A stretch of 17,792 bases of DNA. It comes from JBHJOF01 sp050330055 (GTDB lineage: Bacteria > Pseudomonadota > Alphaproteobacteria > Kiloniellales > JAKSDN01). Location of the stretch: NCBI GenBank assembly GCA_050330055.1, contig JBHJOF010000205.1, forward strand, positions 1 to 17,792, read 5' to 3'. The notes below the pieces were generated by a model. The model was not told the origin of the DNA. It was given only the letters and a program-made list of their open reading frames with translations, and ran no database searches. The translations under genes were made by a program, and so were the position numbers. Below are positions 1 through 7,393 of this stretch, in pieces (position 1 is the stretch's first letter; the number at the start of each line of letters is the position of its first letter).

Positions 1-1
1 G

Positions 2-832
2 GCGATCGCCCAGGCGGCGCGCCGCCGCGGTGCCGCGGTGCTGACCGGCTGCGCCGTGCGCGGCCTCGAGCTGGCGGCCGGCCGGGTGGCCGGGGTGGTG
101 ACCGAAAAGGGCACCATCGCCTGTAACGCGGTGATCCTGGCGGGCGGCGCCTGGTCGCGCCTCTTCTGCGACGGGCTGAGCCTGCGCCTGCCGCAGCTCA
201 AGGTCATCGCCACGGTGATGCGCACGGCTCCCCTGGAGGGGCCATGCGAGCATGCCGTATGGATGTCCAGGTTCGCCTTCCGCAAGCGACTCGACGGCGG
301 CTACACCATCGCCAACAGCGGCATCCACCGGCATGAGATCCGACCGGAAAGCTTCCGTTTCTTCGGCGATTTCCTGCCGACGCTGCGCATGTCCTGGCGC
401 GAGACGAGCCTCCGGATCGGCCGGTCCTTCTTCGACGACCTGGGCACGCCGAAGCAGCCGGTCCTCGACAAGCCGGCGATCTACGAACGGGCCCGCGTCA
501 TCGACCCCGAACCGTCTGAAGCGACCAACCGTCGCACCTGGACGGACCTGGAGGCGGTCTTCCCGGTCTTCAAGGGCGCACGCATCGAACAGCAATGGGC
601 GGGGTCGATCGACGTGACCCCGGATGCGCTGCCTGTGATCTCGCCGATCGACGCGGTGCCCGGCTTTCTGCTTGCCACAGGCTTTTCAGGCCATGGTTTC
701 GGCGTTGGCCCGGCGGCCGGGCACCTGGCCGCTGACCTGGTGACGGGAGCGCCCCCGATCGTCGACCCGGCGCCGTTCCGCTTCGCCCGCTTCAGCGACG
801 GCTCCAGGCTGAGACCCTATGCGCCGCCGTGA
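2..832 (+). CDS. FAD-dependent oxidoreductase (DAO family), 5'-truncated by window edge
   Basis: The frame is open from the first bases of the window, so the true start and the N-terminal Rossmann FAD-binding GxGxxG region lie upstream. What remains is the C-terminal part of a glycine/D-amino-acid-oxidase-like flavoprotein. It shows the AVILAGGAWS strand typical of the DAO fold, a substrate-domain middle, and a C-terminal segment (DALPVISP, then ATGFSGHGFGVGPAAG) that in this family closes over the FAD. Such enzymes oxidise the C-N bond of amino acids, N-methyl amino acids or opine-like compounds in the cytoplasm, passing electrons to oxygen or a quinone. The gene ends 81 bp before a family-5 solute-binding protein gene on the same strand, so it probably works on whatever the downstream Dpp-type importer brings in. 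The exact substrate cannot be read. An in-frame GTG at 38 is available but is unlikely to be the real start, because the coding frame continues upstream of it. Confidence 0.85.
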   Translation, partial: AIAQAARRRGAAVLTGCAVRGLELAAGRVAGVVTEKGTIACNAVILAGGAWSRLFCDGLSLRLPQLKVIATVMRTAPLEGPCEHAVWMSRFAFRKRLDGGYTIANSGIHRHEIRPESFRFFGDFLPTLRMSWRETSLRIGRSFFDDLGTPKQPVLDKPAIYERARVIDPEPSEATNRRTWTDLEAVFPVFKGARIEQQWAGSIDVTPDALPVISPIDAVPGFLLATGFSGHGFGVGPAAGHLAADLVTGAPPIVDPAPFRFARFSDGSRLRPYAPP

Positions 833-850
833 GGAGACTATCTACGCGCC

Positions 851-874
851 TCGGCCGATGCGGGACTCGGCCGA
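851..874 (+). promoter_or_regulatory. Twin TCGGCCGA palindromes / hairpin before the binding-protein gene
   Basis: The 8-bp palindrome TCGGCCGA occurs at 851-858 and again at 867-874, 16 bp apart start to start. In RNA the copies can pair as an 8-bp stem with an 8-nt loop. In DNA they could be tandem protein sites. They lie in the 81-bp gap between the oxidoreductase and binding-protein genes, 39 bp upstream of the latter's ATG. No T-run follows, so a classic terminator is unlikely. The role is unknown. Confidence 0.4.
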
Positions 875-913
875 AATTCGTCCAACCAATCCACAAGAGG
901 AGGCATTCGAGTC

Positions 914-2605
914 ATGACTAAGCAACGGCACCACGCGCAGCACGCGACCAGGGACCTCCTGGCCGGCATGACGCAGCATAAGCTGTCTCGTCGCAGCTTT
1001 CTCAATCTCGCCGTGGTCGGCGGCGCGGCGACGCTGCTGGCACCGGGCATGCTGCGTGCCCAGCCGGCGCAGCCGACCGGCCAGGTGATCGCCGGCATCT
1101 CCCAGGAGCCGACGGTGTTCAACCCTCTGATGCTGCACATCGAGGTCGACGAGGGCGTCTATTTTCAGGTCTACAACCCGCTCTGGGGCGTCGCTCCGGA
1201 CGGCAGCTTCACGCCGCAGCTCGCAGCCGAGATTCCATCGGTGGAGAACGGCGGGGTCACGGCGGACGGCCTGAACTGGCGGATCAAGCTGCGCGACGGC
1301 GTGACCTGGCATGACGGCACGCCTTTCACCGCCGAAGACGTCAAGTTCTCGCTGGAGCTGACGGTCGACGAGAACTTCCGTTCGGCGCGGCGGGCTGGGC
1401 ATGACTTGGTCACCGACATCACGGTGGTCAGCCCGACCGAGCTGACCTGGACGATGACCCAGGCCTACGCGCCCTATATGGCGTTGCTTGCCTCGACCTT
1501 CATCGTACCAAAGCACATCGTAGGAGCCGCCGAAGACCCGAATGAGTCGTCGCTGAACACTTTTCCGATCGGCACCGGCCCCTTCAAGTGGGTCAGGCGG
1601 ACCGCCGGCGACTTTATCCAGCTCGAAGCCAACGAGGACTACTTCGGCGAGGGACCGTATCTGAAGACCTTGGTGTTCAAGTACATCCCCGATCTGACCG
1701 TGCTCTATACCCAGTTCCAGACCGGCGACATCGACTACATCGGCCTGCAGGGCATCACGGCGGACCACTATGCCGAGGCCGATAAGCTGCAGGGCCGCAA
1801 CGTCATGCCGGTGCCGCAGCCCTTCATCGAGAACATCGCCTTCAACCTGGGCAAGCCACAGTTCCAGGACCATGCGGTGCGCGAGGCGCTTTACTACGGC
1901 ATGGACAAGCACGCCATCATCGACGCCATCTACTATGGTCTTCCCAAGCCCTCCGAGAGCTACATCCCGGAAGGCAACTGGGCACACAACACGGACCTGC
2001 CCAAGCACGAGTACAATCCGGATCGCGCCACTGAAATACTCGAGGCGGCCGGATGGAAGCCCGGAGCCGACGGCATCCGTGAGAAGGACGGCGTCCGCCT
2101 GTCGTTCCTCAACTCCACCACGGCCGGCAACCACGTGCGCGAGCAGGCGCAGCAGCTCCTGCAGCAGAACTGGAAGCAGATCGGCGTGGAGATGAAGATC
2201 CAGAACTTCCCGCCGGCGGTCATGTGGGGGGACTACTGGATGCTGTCAGAGTTCGACACCGCCATGGTCGGCATCGCCTTCATGGTCGGTCCCGACCCGG
2301 ACACTTCTGACTATTTCCACTCCGGTTCGATCGCCGCCCAGGCGGGCGCCGGGCAGAACACGGTGCAGTACAAGAACCCCGAGGTCGACAAGCTGCTCGA
2401 AGCGGCGGCGGTCAGTGTCGACCGTGACGAACGGCGCAAGCTCTATCTCGCGCAGCAGGAGATTATCCGGCACGATTTGCCGTACCTGCCGATCTTCCAG
2501 TATGCCATGGTCGAGGGCACCAAGACCGGGCTGAATGGCTATACTGCCAACATCAACGTTCGCATCAATAGTTGGAATGCGAGCATCTGGTACTGGGAGA
2601 CCTGA
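914..2605 (+). CDS. ABC transporter substrate-binding protein, family 5 (SBP_bac_5), Tat-exported
   Basis: This 563-aa periplasmic receptor captures the substrate for the Dpp/Opp-type importer encoded directly downstream. The ATG at 914 is preceded by a strong AAGAGGAGG (895-903) at about 10 nt, which favours it over the internal ATG at 968. The N-terminus has a twin-arginine signal: SRRSFL at residues 25-30, a hydrophobic stretch, and likely cleavage near MLRA|Q (about residue 49). The protein is therefore probably folded before export. The body has the expected family-5 features: VFNPL near the mature N-terminus, LRDGVTWHDGTPFTAEDV, the IGTGPFKW turn, and a C-terminal RKLYLAQQEIIRHDLPYLPIF segment. 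The length is normal for the family. Family-5 receptors bind peptides, opines, nickel chelates, glutathione or oligosaccharides. The upstream amino-acid-oxidase-like gene favours a peptide- or modified-amino-acid-like ligand (inference). Confidence 0.93.
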   Translation: MTKQRHHAQHATRDLLAGMTQHKLSRRSFLNLAVVGGAATLLAPGMLRAQPAQPTGQVIAGISQEPTVFNPLMLHIEVDEGVYFQVYNPLWGVAPDGSFTPQLAAEIPSVENGGVTADGLNWRIKLRDGVTWHDGTPFTAEDVKFSLELTVDENFRSARRAGHDLVTDITVVSPTELTWTMTQAYAPYMALLASTFIVPKHIVGAAEDPNESSLNTFPIGTGPFKWVRRTAGDFIQLEANEDYFGEGPYLKTLVFKYIPDLTVLYTQFQTGDIDYIGLQGITADHYAEADKLQGRNVMPVPQPFIENIAFNLGKPQFQDHAVREALYYGMDKHAIIDAIYYGLPKPSESYIPEGNWAHNTDLPKHEYNPDRATEILEAAGWKPGADGIREKDGVRLSFLNSTTAGNHVREQAQQLLQQNWKQIGVEMKIQNFPPAVMWGDYWMLSEFDTAMVGIAFMVGPDPDTSDYFHSGSIAAQAGAGQNTVQYKNPEVDKLLEAAAVSVDRDERRKLYLAQQEIIRHDLPYLPIFQYAMVEGTKTGLNGYTANINVRINSWNASIWYWET

Positions 2606-2646
2606 TGCCGGCTGTCGGTTGCTTGTCCGTCCATAAGCTGGAGGAG

Positions 2647-2671
2647 ATTGGTCGCGGCCGCCGCGGCCAAT
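2647..2671 (+). promoter_or_regulatory. Strong intercistronic hairpin after binding-protein gene
   Basis: The sequence ATTGGTCGCGGC...GCGGCCAAT folds into an 11-bp stem (one T-G wobble) with a 3-nt loop, 41 bp after the binding-protein stop and 43 bp before the first permease. There is no following T-run, so it is more likely an mRNA-stabilising or processing structure than a full terminator. Such structures are known to give higher levels of binding-protein mRNA than of permease mRNA in ABC operons (the malE-malF type of arrangement). This role is inferred from position and structure. Confidence 0.55.
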
Positions 2672-2714
2672 CCCTTCGGCCCGACTTGAACTCAGCCCAG
2701 GTGGCGGTGGGGGC

Positions 2715-3665
2715 GTGACTCGATACCTGCTTTCCCGGTTTGCGCAGAGCCTGGTGCTGCTCTGGCTGGTCTCCATGATTGCCTTTGCGGTGCTGCATCT
2801 GGCGCCCGGCGGGCCGCTGTCGCAGTTCGCCCTCTCGCCCGGTGTGACCCAGGCGCAGATCGAGCGGATCTCCGAGCAGATGGGACTCAACCGGCCCTTG
2901 CCGGTTCAGTACCTTGACTGGCTGTTTCATCTGGTGATTGGCGACTGGGGGAAATCGTTCCGCGACAGCCGCGCGGTCCTGGCGGTTATCGGCTCCCACC
3001 TCCCGGCGACGCTGCAGCTCATGGTGAGCTCGACCCTGCTGGCCATCGTGCTGGGCACCTGGGTCGGCGTGCTGGGGGCGATCCGGCGCTATTCGCTGTT
3101 CGACTATCTGGCGACCATCGGCGCCATGGTGGCGCTCTCGATCCCGACCTTCTGGTTTGGCCTGGTCACCATCTACATCTTCTCGGTGAGGCTCGGCTGG
3201 CTGCCGGCCGGCAACATGTTTACCATCGGTGACGGCTCGTTCCTGGACTATCTGCACCACCTGATCGCGCCCTGCGTCGTGCTGGGCCTGGTCACGGTGG
3301 CGATCTGGAGCCGCTACATGCGCTCCTCCATGCTGGACGTGGTCAACCAGGACTACATCCGCACCGCTCGGGCCAAGGGCGTTCCGGAGCGCGTCATCCT
3401 CTGGCGCCATGCCATCCGCAACGCGCTGCTGCCGATGATCACCATCGCCGGTCTGCAGCTGCCGACCCTCCTGAGCGGTGCGCTGGTCACCGAGACGGTC
3501 TTCACCTGGCCCGGCATGGGCCGGCTCTTCCTCGATTCGCTCAGCTACCGCGACTATCCAGTGGTGATGGGCATCCTGGTCTTCTCGGCGGTGCTGGTGC
3601 TGATCGGTAACCTGCTGGCGGACATCCTCTACGCGGTCGCCGACCCGCGCATTCGCCTGGACTGA
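2715..3665 (+). CDS. Dipeptide/oligopeptide-type ABC permease (DppB/OppB family)
   Basis: This 316-aa inner-membrane permease is one half of the channel of the Dpp/Opp-type importer. It starts with GTG at 2715 behind a G-rich weak ribosome site. The N-terminus MTRYLLSRFAQSLVLLWLVS, with one membrane helix followed by APGGPL and a periplasmic loop containing QYLDWLFHLVIGDWGKS, is diagnostic of DppB-type subunits. About six hydrophobic segments follow. The cytoplasmic EAA loop (about residues 212-240; DYIRTARAKGVPE, then HAIRNALLP) is the contact site for the ATPases. The C-terminus ends ADILYAVADPRIRL, again typical. The next permease starts 14 bp downstream. It would pair with the DppC-like subunit; together with the two ATPases and the Tat-exported receptor they make a five-component importer. 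Confidence 0.95.
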   Translation: MTRYLLSRFAQSLVLLWLVSMIAFAVLHLAPGGPLSQFALSPGVTQAQIERISEQMGLNRPLPVQYLDWLFHLVIGDWGKSFRDSRAVLAVIGSHLPATLQLMVSSTLLAIVLGTWVGVLGAIRRYSLFDYLATIGAMVALSIPTFWFGLVTIYIFSVRLGWLPAGNMFTIGDGSFLDYLHHLIAPCVVLGLVTVAIWSRYMRSSMLDVVNQDYIRTARAKGVPERVILWRHAIRNALLPMITIAGLQLPTLLSGALVTETVFTWPGMGRLFLDSLSYRDYPVVMGILVFSAVLVLIGNLLADILYAVADPRIRLD

Positions 3666-3679
3666 CGGAGGCATAGGAC

Positions 3680-4579
3680 GTGGCAACGGACCTGGCGGAA
3701 AGCGGCAAGAGCGGCGCGGAGCCCGAGCAGACGATCTACGTCAGCCGGAACCGCGCGCTGCACCGCTTCCTGCGGCATCGCCTGGCGATCGTCGGCGCGC
3801 TGACCATTGTCGTCCTGGTGATCGCCTGTGCCATTGGCCCCACCATCACGCCCTTCGATCACCTCTTCATCGACATCCGCAGCCGCTTCCTGCCGCCCTT
3901 GACCAACGCCTACCTGTTCGGCTCGGACGAGATGGGGCGCGACCTCTTGGCGCGCCTGATGATGGCGGGGCGGGTCTCCTTGACCATCGGCTTCGCCGCC
4001 ATGATCCTCAGCACCATCTTCGGCACCGTGATCGGCGCCGTTGCCGGCTACTACGGCAGGACAGTCGGCGTGGTGCTGATGCGCTTCGTCGATGCGGTGC
4101 TGTGCTTTCCCAACATCTTTCTGCTGCTGACCCTGGCAGCCTTCATCAGCCCCAGCATGACGACCATCACCGTCATCATCGCCGCAACCTCGTGGATGGA
4201 GGTGGCGCGGGTCGTCGAGGGCCAGGTCCGCTCGCTGCGCGAGCGCGACTTTGCGGTGGCGGCGGAGATGATCGGCGCGTCCAACAGCTACATCATGTTC
4301 CGCGAGCTGCTGCCCAACGCGGTGGCGCCGATCGTGGTCGCCGCGACGCTGACCGTGGCCCGCGCGATCCTGCTGGAATCCTACATCAGCTTCCTCGGCT
4401 ATGGCATCCAGCCGCCCGACCCGAGCTGGGGCAACATGCTGAACAACGCCCAGCAGTACCTCAACACCGCGCCCTGGCTGGCGATCTTCCCCGGCCTGGC
4501 GATCACGCTTGCGGTCACCGGCTTCAACTTCCTGGGCGACGGGCTGCGCGACGCCCTCGACCCGCGGCTGGAGGGCTAA
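3680..4579 (+). CDS. Dipeptide/oligopeptide-type ABC permease (DppC/OppC family)
   Basis: This 299-aa inner-membrane permease is the second channel subunit. It uses a GTG start at 3680 with GGAGG at 3667-3671, 8 nt upstream. DppC-type landmarks are present in order: a cytoplasmic N-terminal tail with RFLRHRLAIVGA leading into the first helix (about 33-55), the loop motif FGSDEMGRDLLARLMMAGRVSL (about 80-101), the EAA loop around RDFAVAAEMIGAS...LLPNAVAPI (about 189-218), and the C-terminal FNFLGDGLRDALDPRL signature. Length and topology are normal. It is followed after 7 bp by the first ATPase gene, so the operon is tightly packed and probably co-transcribed from a promoter upstream of the window or in front of the oxidoreductase gene. 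Confidence 0.95.
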   Translation: MATDLAESGKSGAEPEQTIYVSRNRALHRFLRHRLAIVGALTIVVLVIACAIGPTITPFDHLFIDIRSRFLPPLTNAYLFGSDEMGRDLLARLMMAGRVSLTIGFAAMILSTIFGTVIGAVAGYYGRTVGVVLMRFVDAVLCFPNIFLLLTLAAFISPSMTTITVIIAATSWMEVARVVEGQVRSLRERDFAVAAEMIGASNSYIMFRELLPNAVAPIVVAATLTVARAILLESYISFLGYGIQPPDPSWGNMLNNAQQYLNTAPWLAIFPGLAITLAVTGFNFLGDGLRDALDPRLEG

Positions 4580-4586
4580 AGCTGCG

Positions 4587-5645
4587 ATGGATGCGCGCGT
4601 CGATCCGGACATCCAAGCCCGTCGCGCAGCGGCGCATGAGCCGGTGCTGGAGGTCCGCGACCTGAGCGTCACCTTCCGCACGCCGGTCGGCCAGATCGAG
4701 GTGCCGAGCGGCGTCTCCTTCACCGTGCGCCAGGGCGAGACCCTGGCCCTGGTCGGCGAGTCCGGTTCCGGCAAGAGCGTCACCAGCCTGGCCGTCATGC
4801 GCCTCACCGCGAAGCCACCCTACGCCGTCGTTCGCGGCCAGGTGCGGCTGCGCGACAACAGCGGCTTCCGCGACCTGCTGACCCTGAGCGACGAGCAGAT
4901 GCGCCGGGTGCGCGGCAACGAGATCTCGATGATCTTCCAGGAGCCGATGACCTCGCTCAACCCGGTGCACCGCGTCGGTGATCAGATCGCCGAGGCGATC
5001 CGCTTCCACCGCGACGTTACGCCGGCGGCCGCGCGGGACCGCGCCCTGGAGCTGCTGGAGCTGGTCGGCATCTCCGAGCCGCGCAAGCGCCTCGACAGCT
5101 TCCCCCATCACCTCTCCGGCGGCATGCGCCAGCGTGTCATGATCGCCATCGCGCTGGCCTGCGACCCCAAGGTGCTGATCGCCGACGAGCCGACCACGGC
5201 GCTCGACGTCACGGTGCAGGCGCAGATCCTGGCGCTGCTCAAGGAACTGCAGGCGCGCACCGGCATGGCGATCATCTTCATCACCCACAATCTCGGCGTG
5301 GTCGCCGAGGTCGCCGACCGGGTGATGGTGATGTACGCCGGCAAGATCGTCGAGCAGGCAGACGTCGGCCCGCTCTTCGCGCGGCCGATGATGCCCTATA
5401 CGGCCGGGCTGCTGCGCTCGGTGCCTCGCGTGGCAATCCTCGGTGAGCGGGGCGCGGCCCTGCAGACGATCGGCGGCAACGTCCCCGACCCGCTGACCCT
5501 GCCGCCGGGCTGCGCCTTCCACCCGCGCTGCGGCCACCACCAGCCGGGACGCTGCGACCTCGAGCTGCCGCCGCTGGAGGCGGTCGGCGTGGGTCGGGCG
5601 GTCCGCTGCCTGCGCTGGCGCGAGATCGGGAGCGACGCGCCATGA
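4587..5645 (+). CDS. Dipeptide/oligopeptide ABC transporter ATPase (DppD/OppD family)
   Basis: This 352-aa cytoplasmic ATPase powers the importer. I place the start at ATG 4587, 7 bp after the DppC-like stop and behind GAGGG. The longer open frame upstream only overlaps the permease gene. Motifs: Walker A GESGSGKS (57-64), Q-loop Gln118 (MIFQEPMTSLNP), signature LSGGM (176-180), Walker B VLIADE (196-201) and switch His234 (FITHN). The C-terminal oligopeptide-HPY region contains four cysteines (about 309, 315, 323, 341). In studied DppD-type ATPases a similar cysteine set holds an iron-sulfur cluster; whether this one does is inference. The gene ends in an ATGA overlap with the next ATPase, implying translational coupling and equal production of the two nucleotide-binding subunits. 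Confidence 0.95.
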   Translation: MDARVDPDIQARRAAAHEPVLEVRDLSVTFRTPVGQIEVPSGVSFTVRQGETLALVGESGSGKSVTSLAVMRLTAKPPYAVVRGQVRLRDNSGFRDLLTLSDEQMRRVRGNEISMIFQEPMTSLNPVHRVGDQIAEAIRFHRDVTPAAARDRALELLELVGISEPRKRLDSFPHHLSGGMRQRVMIAIALACDPKVLIADEPTTALDVTVQAQILALLKELQARTGMAIIFITHNLGVVAEVADRVMVMYAGKIVEQADVGPLFARPMMPYTAGLLRSVPRVAILGERGAALQTIGGNVPDPLTLPPGCAFHPRCGHHQPGRCDLELPPLEAVGVGRAVRCLRWREIGSDAP

Positions 5646-6658
5646 GCGGCGGGGCGGCAGCCCAGCCGCTCGTCCGGGTCGACGGCCTGTCGAAGTGGTT
5701 CGACCTGGGCAAGAACCTGTTCGGCTTCGGGCGCGGCGACATCGTGCGGGCGGTCGACGGCGTCACCTTCGACATCCTGCGCGGCGAGATCCTCGGCCTA
5801 GTCGGTGAATCCGGCTCTGGCAAGTCGACGGTCGGCAAGACCGTCCTGCGCCTCAACCAGCCGACCGCCGGCGCGATCGTCTTCGACGGCACCGACCTGG
5901 CGCCGCTGCCGCGCCGGCAGCTCAGGCCGTTCCGCCGGCGCATGCAGCTGATCTTCCAGGACCCCTTCAGCTCGCTCAACCCGCGCATGACCGTGGGGCG
6001 TATCATCGCCACGCCGATGATGATCCACGCGCCGGACAGCAGCCGCGACCAGCGCCGGCGGCGCGTGGAGGAGCTGCTGCGCTTGGTTGGCCTTTCGCCG
6101 CGCCACGCCGAACGCTATCCGCACGAGTTCTCCGGCGGCCAGCGCCAGCGCATCGGCATCGCCCGGGCCCTGGTCATGGACCCGGAGTTCCTGGTCGCCG
6201 ACGAGCCGGTCTCGGCCCTCGACGTCTCGATTCAGGCCCAAGTCGTGAATCTGCTGCTGGAGGTCCGGCGCAAGCTGGGCCTGACCATGCTGTTCATCTC
6301 GCACGACCTGGCGGTGGTCGGCTGCATCGCCGATCGCATCGCGGTCATGTATCTGGGCAAGATCGTCGAGCTGGCGCCAACCAGGGAGCTCTTCCTCGCC
6401 CCCCGGCATCCCTACACCGAGGCGCTGTTCTCGGCCGAGCCGATTCCCGACCCCGCCGTGCGCCGAGACCGCATCCTGCTCAAGGGCGAGATCCCCAGCC
6501 CGGTCAACCCGCCGTCGGGCTGCGTGTTCCGCACGCGCTGCCCCTACGCCCTGCCGGACTGCGCCAAGGTCGTCCCCAAGCTGGAGGTCGTGGCGCCGGG
6601 CCACGCCAAGGCCTGCATCCGCGACGATCTGAGCCTGCGACCCTCTCAGCACGCCTAA
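5642..6658 (+). CDS. Dipeptide/oligopeptide ABC transporter ATPase (DppF/OppF family)
   Basis: This 338-aa cytoplasmic ATPase is the partner of the preceding DppD-like subunit and the last gene of the importer operon. It starts at the ATG of a 4-bp ATGA overlap. An insertion typical of OppF-like subunits (KWFDLGKNLFGFGRGDIVRAV, about 18-38) precedes the first core strand. Motifs: Walker A GESGSGKS (55-62), Q-loop Gln106 (LIFQDPFSSLNP), signature FSGGQ (163-167), Walker B FLVADE (183-188) and switch His221 (FISHD). The C-terminal HPY region carries cysteines at about 294, 300, 307 and 325, mirroring the partner subunit and compatible with a metal or Fe-S cluster. Length is normal. Downstream there is no further gene on this strand until 16349. 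Confidence 0.95.
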   Translation: MSGGAAAQPLVRVDGLSKWFDLGKNLFGFGRGDIVRAVDGVTFDILRGEILGLVGESGSGKSTVGKTVLRLNQPTAGAIVFDGTDLAPLPRRQLRPFRRRMQLIFQDPFSSLNPRMTVGRIIATPMMIHAPDSSRDQRRRRVEELLRLVGLSPRHAERYPHEFSGGQRQRIGIARALVMDPEFLVADEPVSALDVSIQAQVVNLLLEVRRKLGLTMLFISHDLAVVGCIADRIAVMYLGKIVELAPTRELFLAPRHPYTEALFSAEPIPDPAVRRDRILLKGEIPSPVNPPSGCVFRTRCPYALPDCAKVVPKLEVVAPGHAKACIRDDLSLRPSQHA

Positions 6659-6684
6659 GCACGCGCGGCCGTTGCGTCTGCCCG

Positions 6685-6702
6685 GCTGAATCTTCATTCG
6701 GC
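6685..6702 (+). terminator. Weak hairpin downstream of the Dpp-type operon
   Basis: GCTGAAT and ATTCGGC can pair (7 bp, one T-G wobble) around a CTTC loop, 26 bp after the last operon stop. No U-tract follows, so intrinsic termination is doubtful. It is the only hairpin I could find close to the end of the operon. Confidence 0.25.
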
Positions 6703-6819
6703 ATGATCGCCATCTGCATCGCCTGCAGCTGACTGCACCTACCGGTTGTGGTTACCAAAAATCTCATCCGGAGGAGGATCGCCTCGCCTCGACGAGCTGT
6801 GAGATGATCTCGTTGACCG

Positions 6820-7393
6820 TTAAGAAGCCGGTTTGCGAGCGGCGGCCGGCTGAGGGCGGCCAGGATCGCCTCCAGGATATTGCGCAAGAGAGCCCTCAGC
6901 CAGTCGAGGATGAGGCGGAGGTTGTAGCCGACGGCGGTGAGGACGGCATTGGCCTGATCGCCGTGCTGCTTGGCCAGCTTGTCCAGCTGGCGGATCGCGG
7001 TGAGCATCAGCTTGGCGCCCTTCGACAAGCTCAGGGTGAGGGGTGGGATGGGTCACGTTCTTCTGCTGCACCGTGGTGTCGACCGTGAGCCGCGCCAGGT
7101 CGTCCTTCTTCAAGCCCCGACGTCGTGGGCGACCCGCGGGCTCTCGGCCAGCAGCGCCCCAGCTTGTCGCCGATCCGCTTGCGCCAGTGGCTCAGCCCGG
7201 AGCGCTCATGCGGCAGTGCGTGCTGGAAGAACGCCTCGCCGGTGAAGTGCTGGAAATAGGGATCGTGCACTCAGCGCTCGCACACCGCCTCGTCCGCCAG
7301 GCGCACGAGCTTGTGCTTCATGTCGATGATCTGCTCGAGCCGTGACCGGAACAGGTCGCCGGAGCCATCCGGTTCCTTCTTCGATGGTCGCAT
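6820..7393 (-). pseudogene. IS5-family transposase remnant with large internal deletions
   Basis: Read on the minus strand, this segment aligns piecewise with alphaproteobacterial IS5-family transposases recalled from memory. The start is at 7393 (MRPSKKEPDG, DLFRSRLEQIIDMKHKLVRLA). It jumps straight to DEAVCER, losing about 45 residues, and then an in-frame TGA (7271-7273) replaces the expected Trp. VHDPYFQHFTGEAFFQHALP and SHWRKRIGDKL follow, then two frameshifts through LLAESPRVAHDVGA and KKDDLARLTVDTTVQQKNVT. Next is AKLMLTAIRQLDKLAKQHG, joined directly to DQANAVLTAVGYNLRLILDW, with some 200 or more residues missing. A last frameshift leads to KPAS and a stop at 6820. The Asp in TVDTT (first residue of the catalytic DDE triad) survives, but the region with the second Asp and the Glu is deleted, so it cannot be active. 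A ribosome site (GAGGAAGGGAG) still precedes the ATG. Terminal inverted repeats could not be identified. Confidence 0.85.
7018..7041. repeat. Short dispersed palindromic repeat inserted in the IS5 remnant
   Basis: The core TTCGACAAGCTCAGGGTGAG with flanking CCC is an imperfect palindrome (CCCT...AGGG) that I recall as a common dispersed motif in many bacterial genomes, read in proteins as PHPELVEG. Here it sits between the codons for THPT and AKLMLTA of the transposase remnant. It adds about 22 net bases and breaks the frame, so it looks like an insertion into the IS sequence. Confidence 0.6.

Noticed and set aside
842..2134. Long minus-strand open frame (430 codons) opposite the family-5 receptor gene
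   Set aside because: It is antisense to a clear gene with a good ribosome site. The composition (runs of Arg, Gly, His, Asp) is typical of opposite-strand frames in GC-rich DNA.
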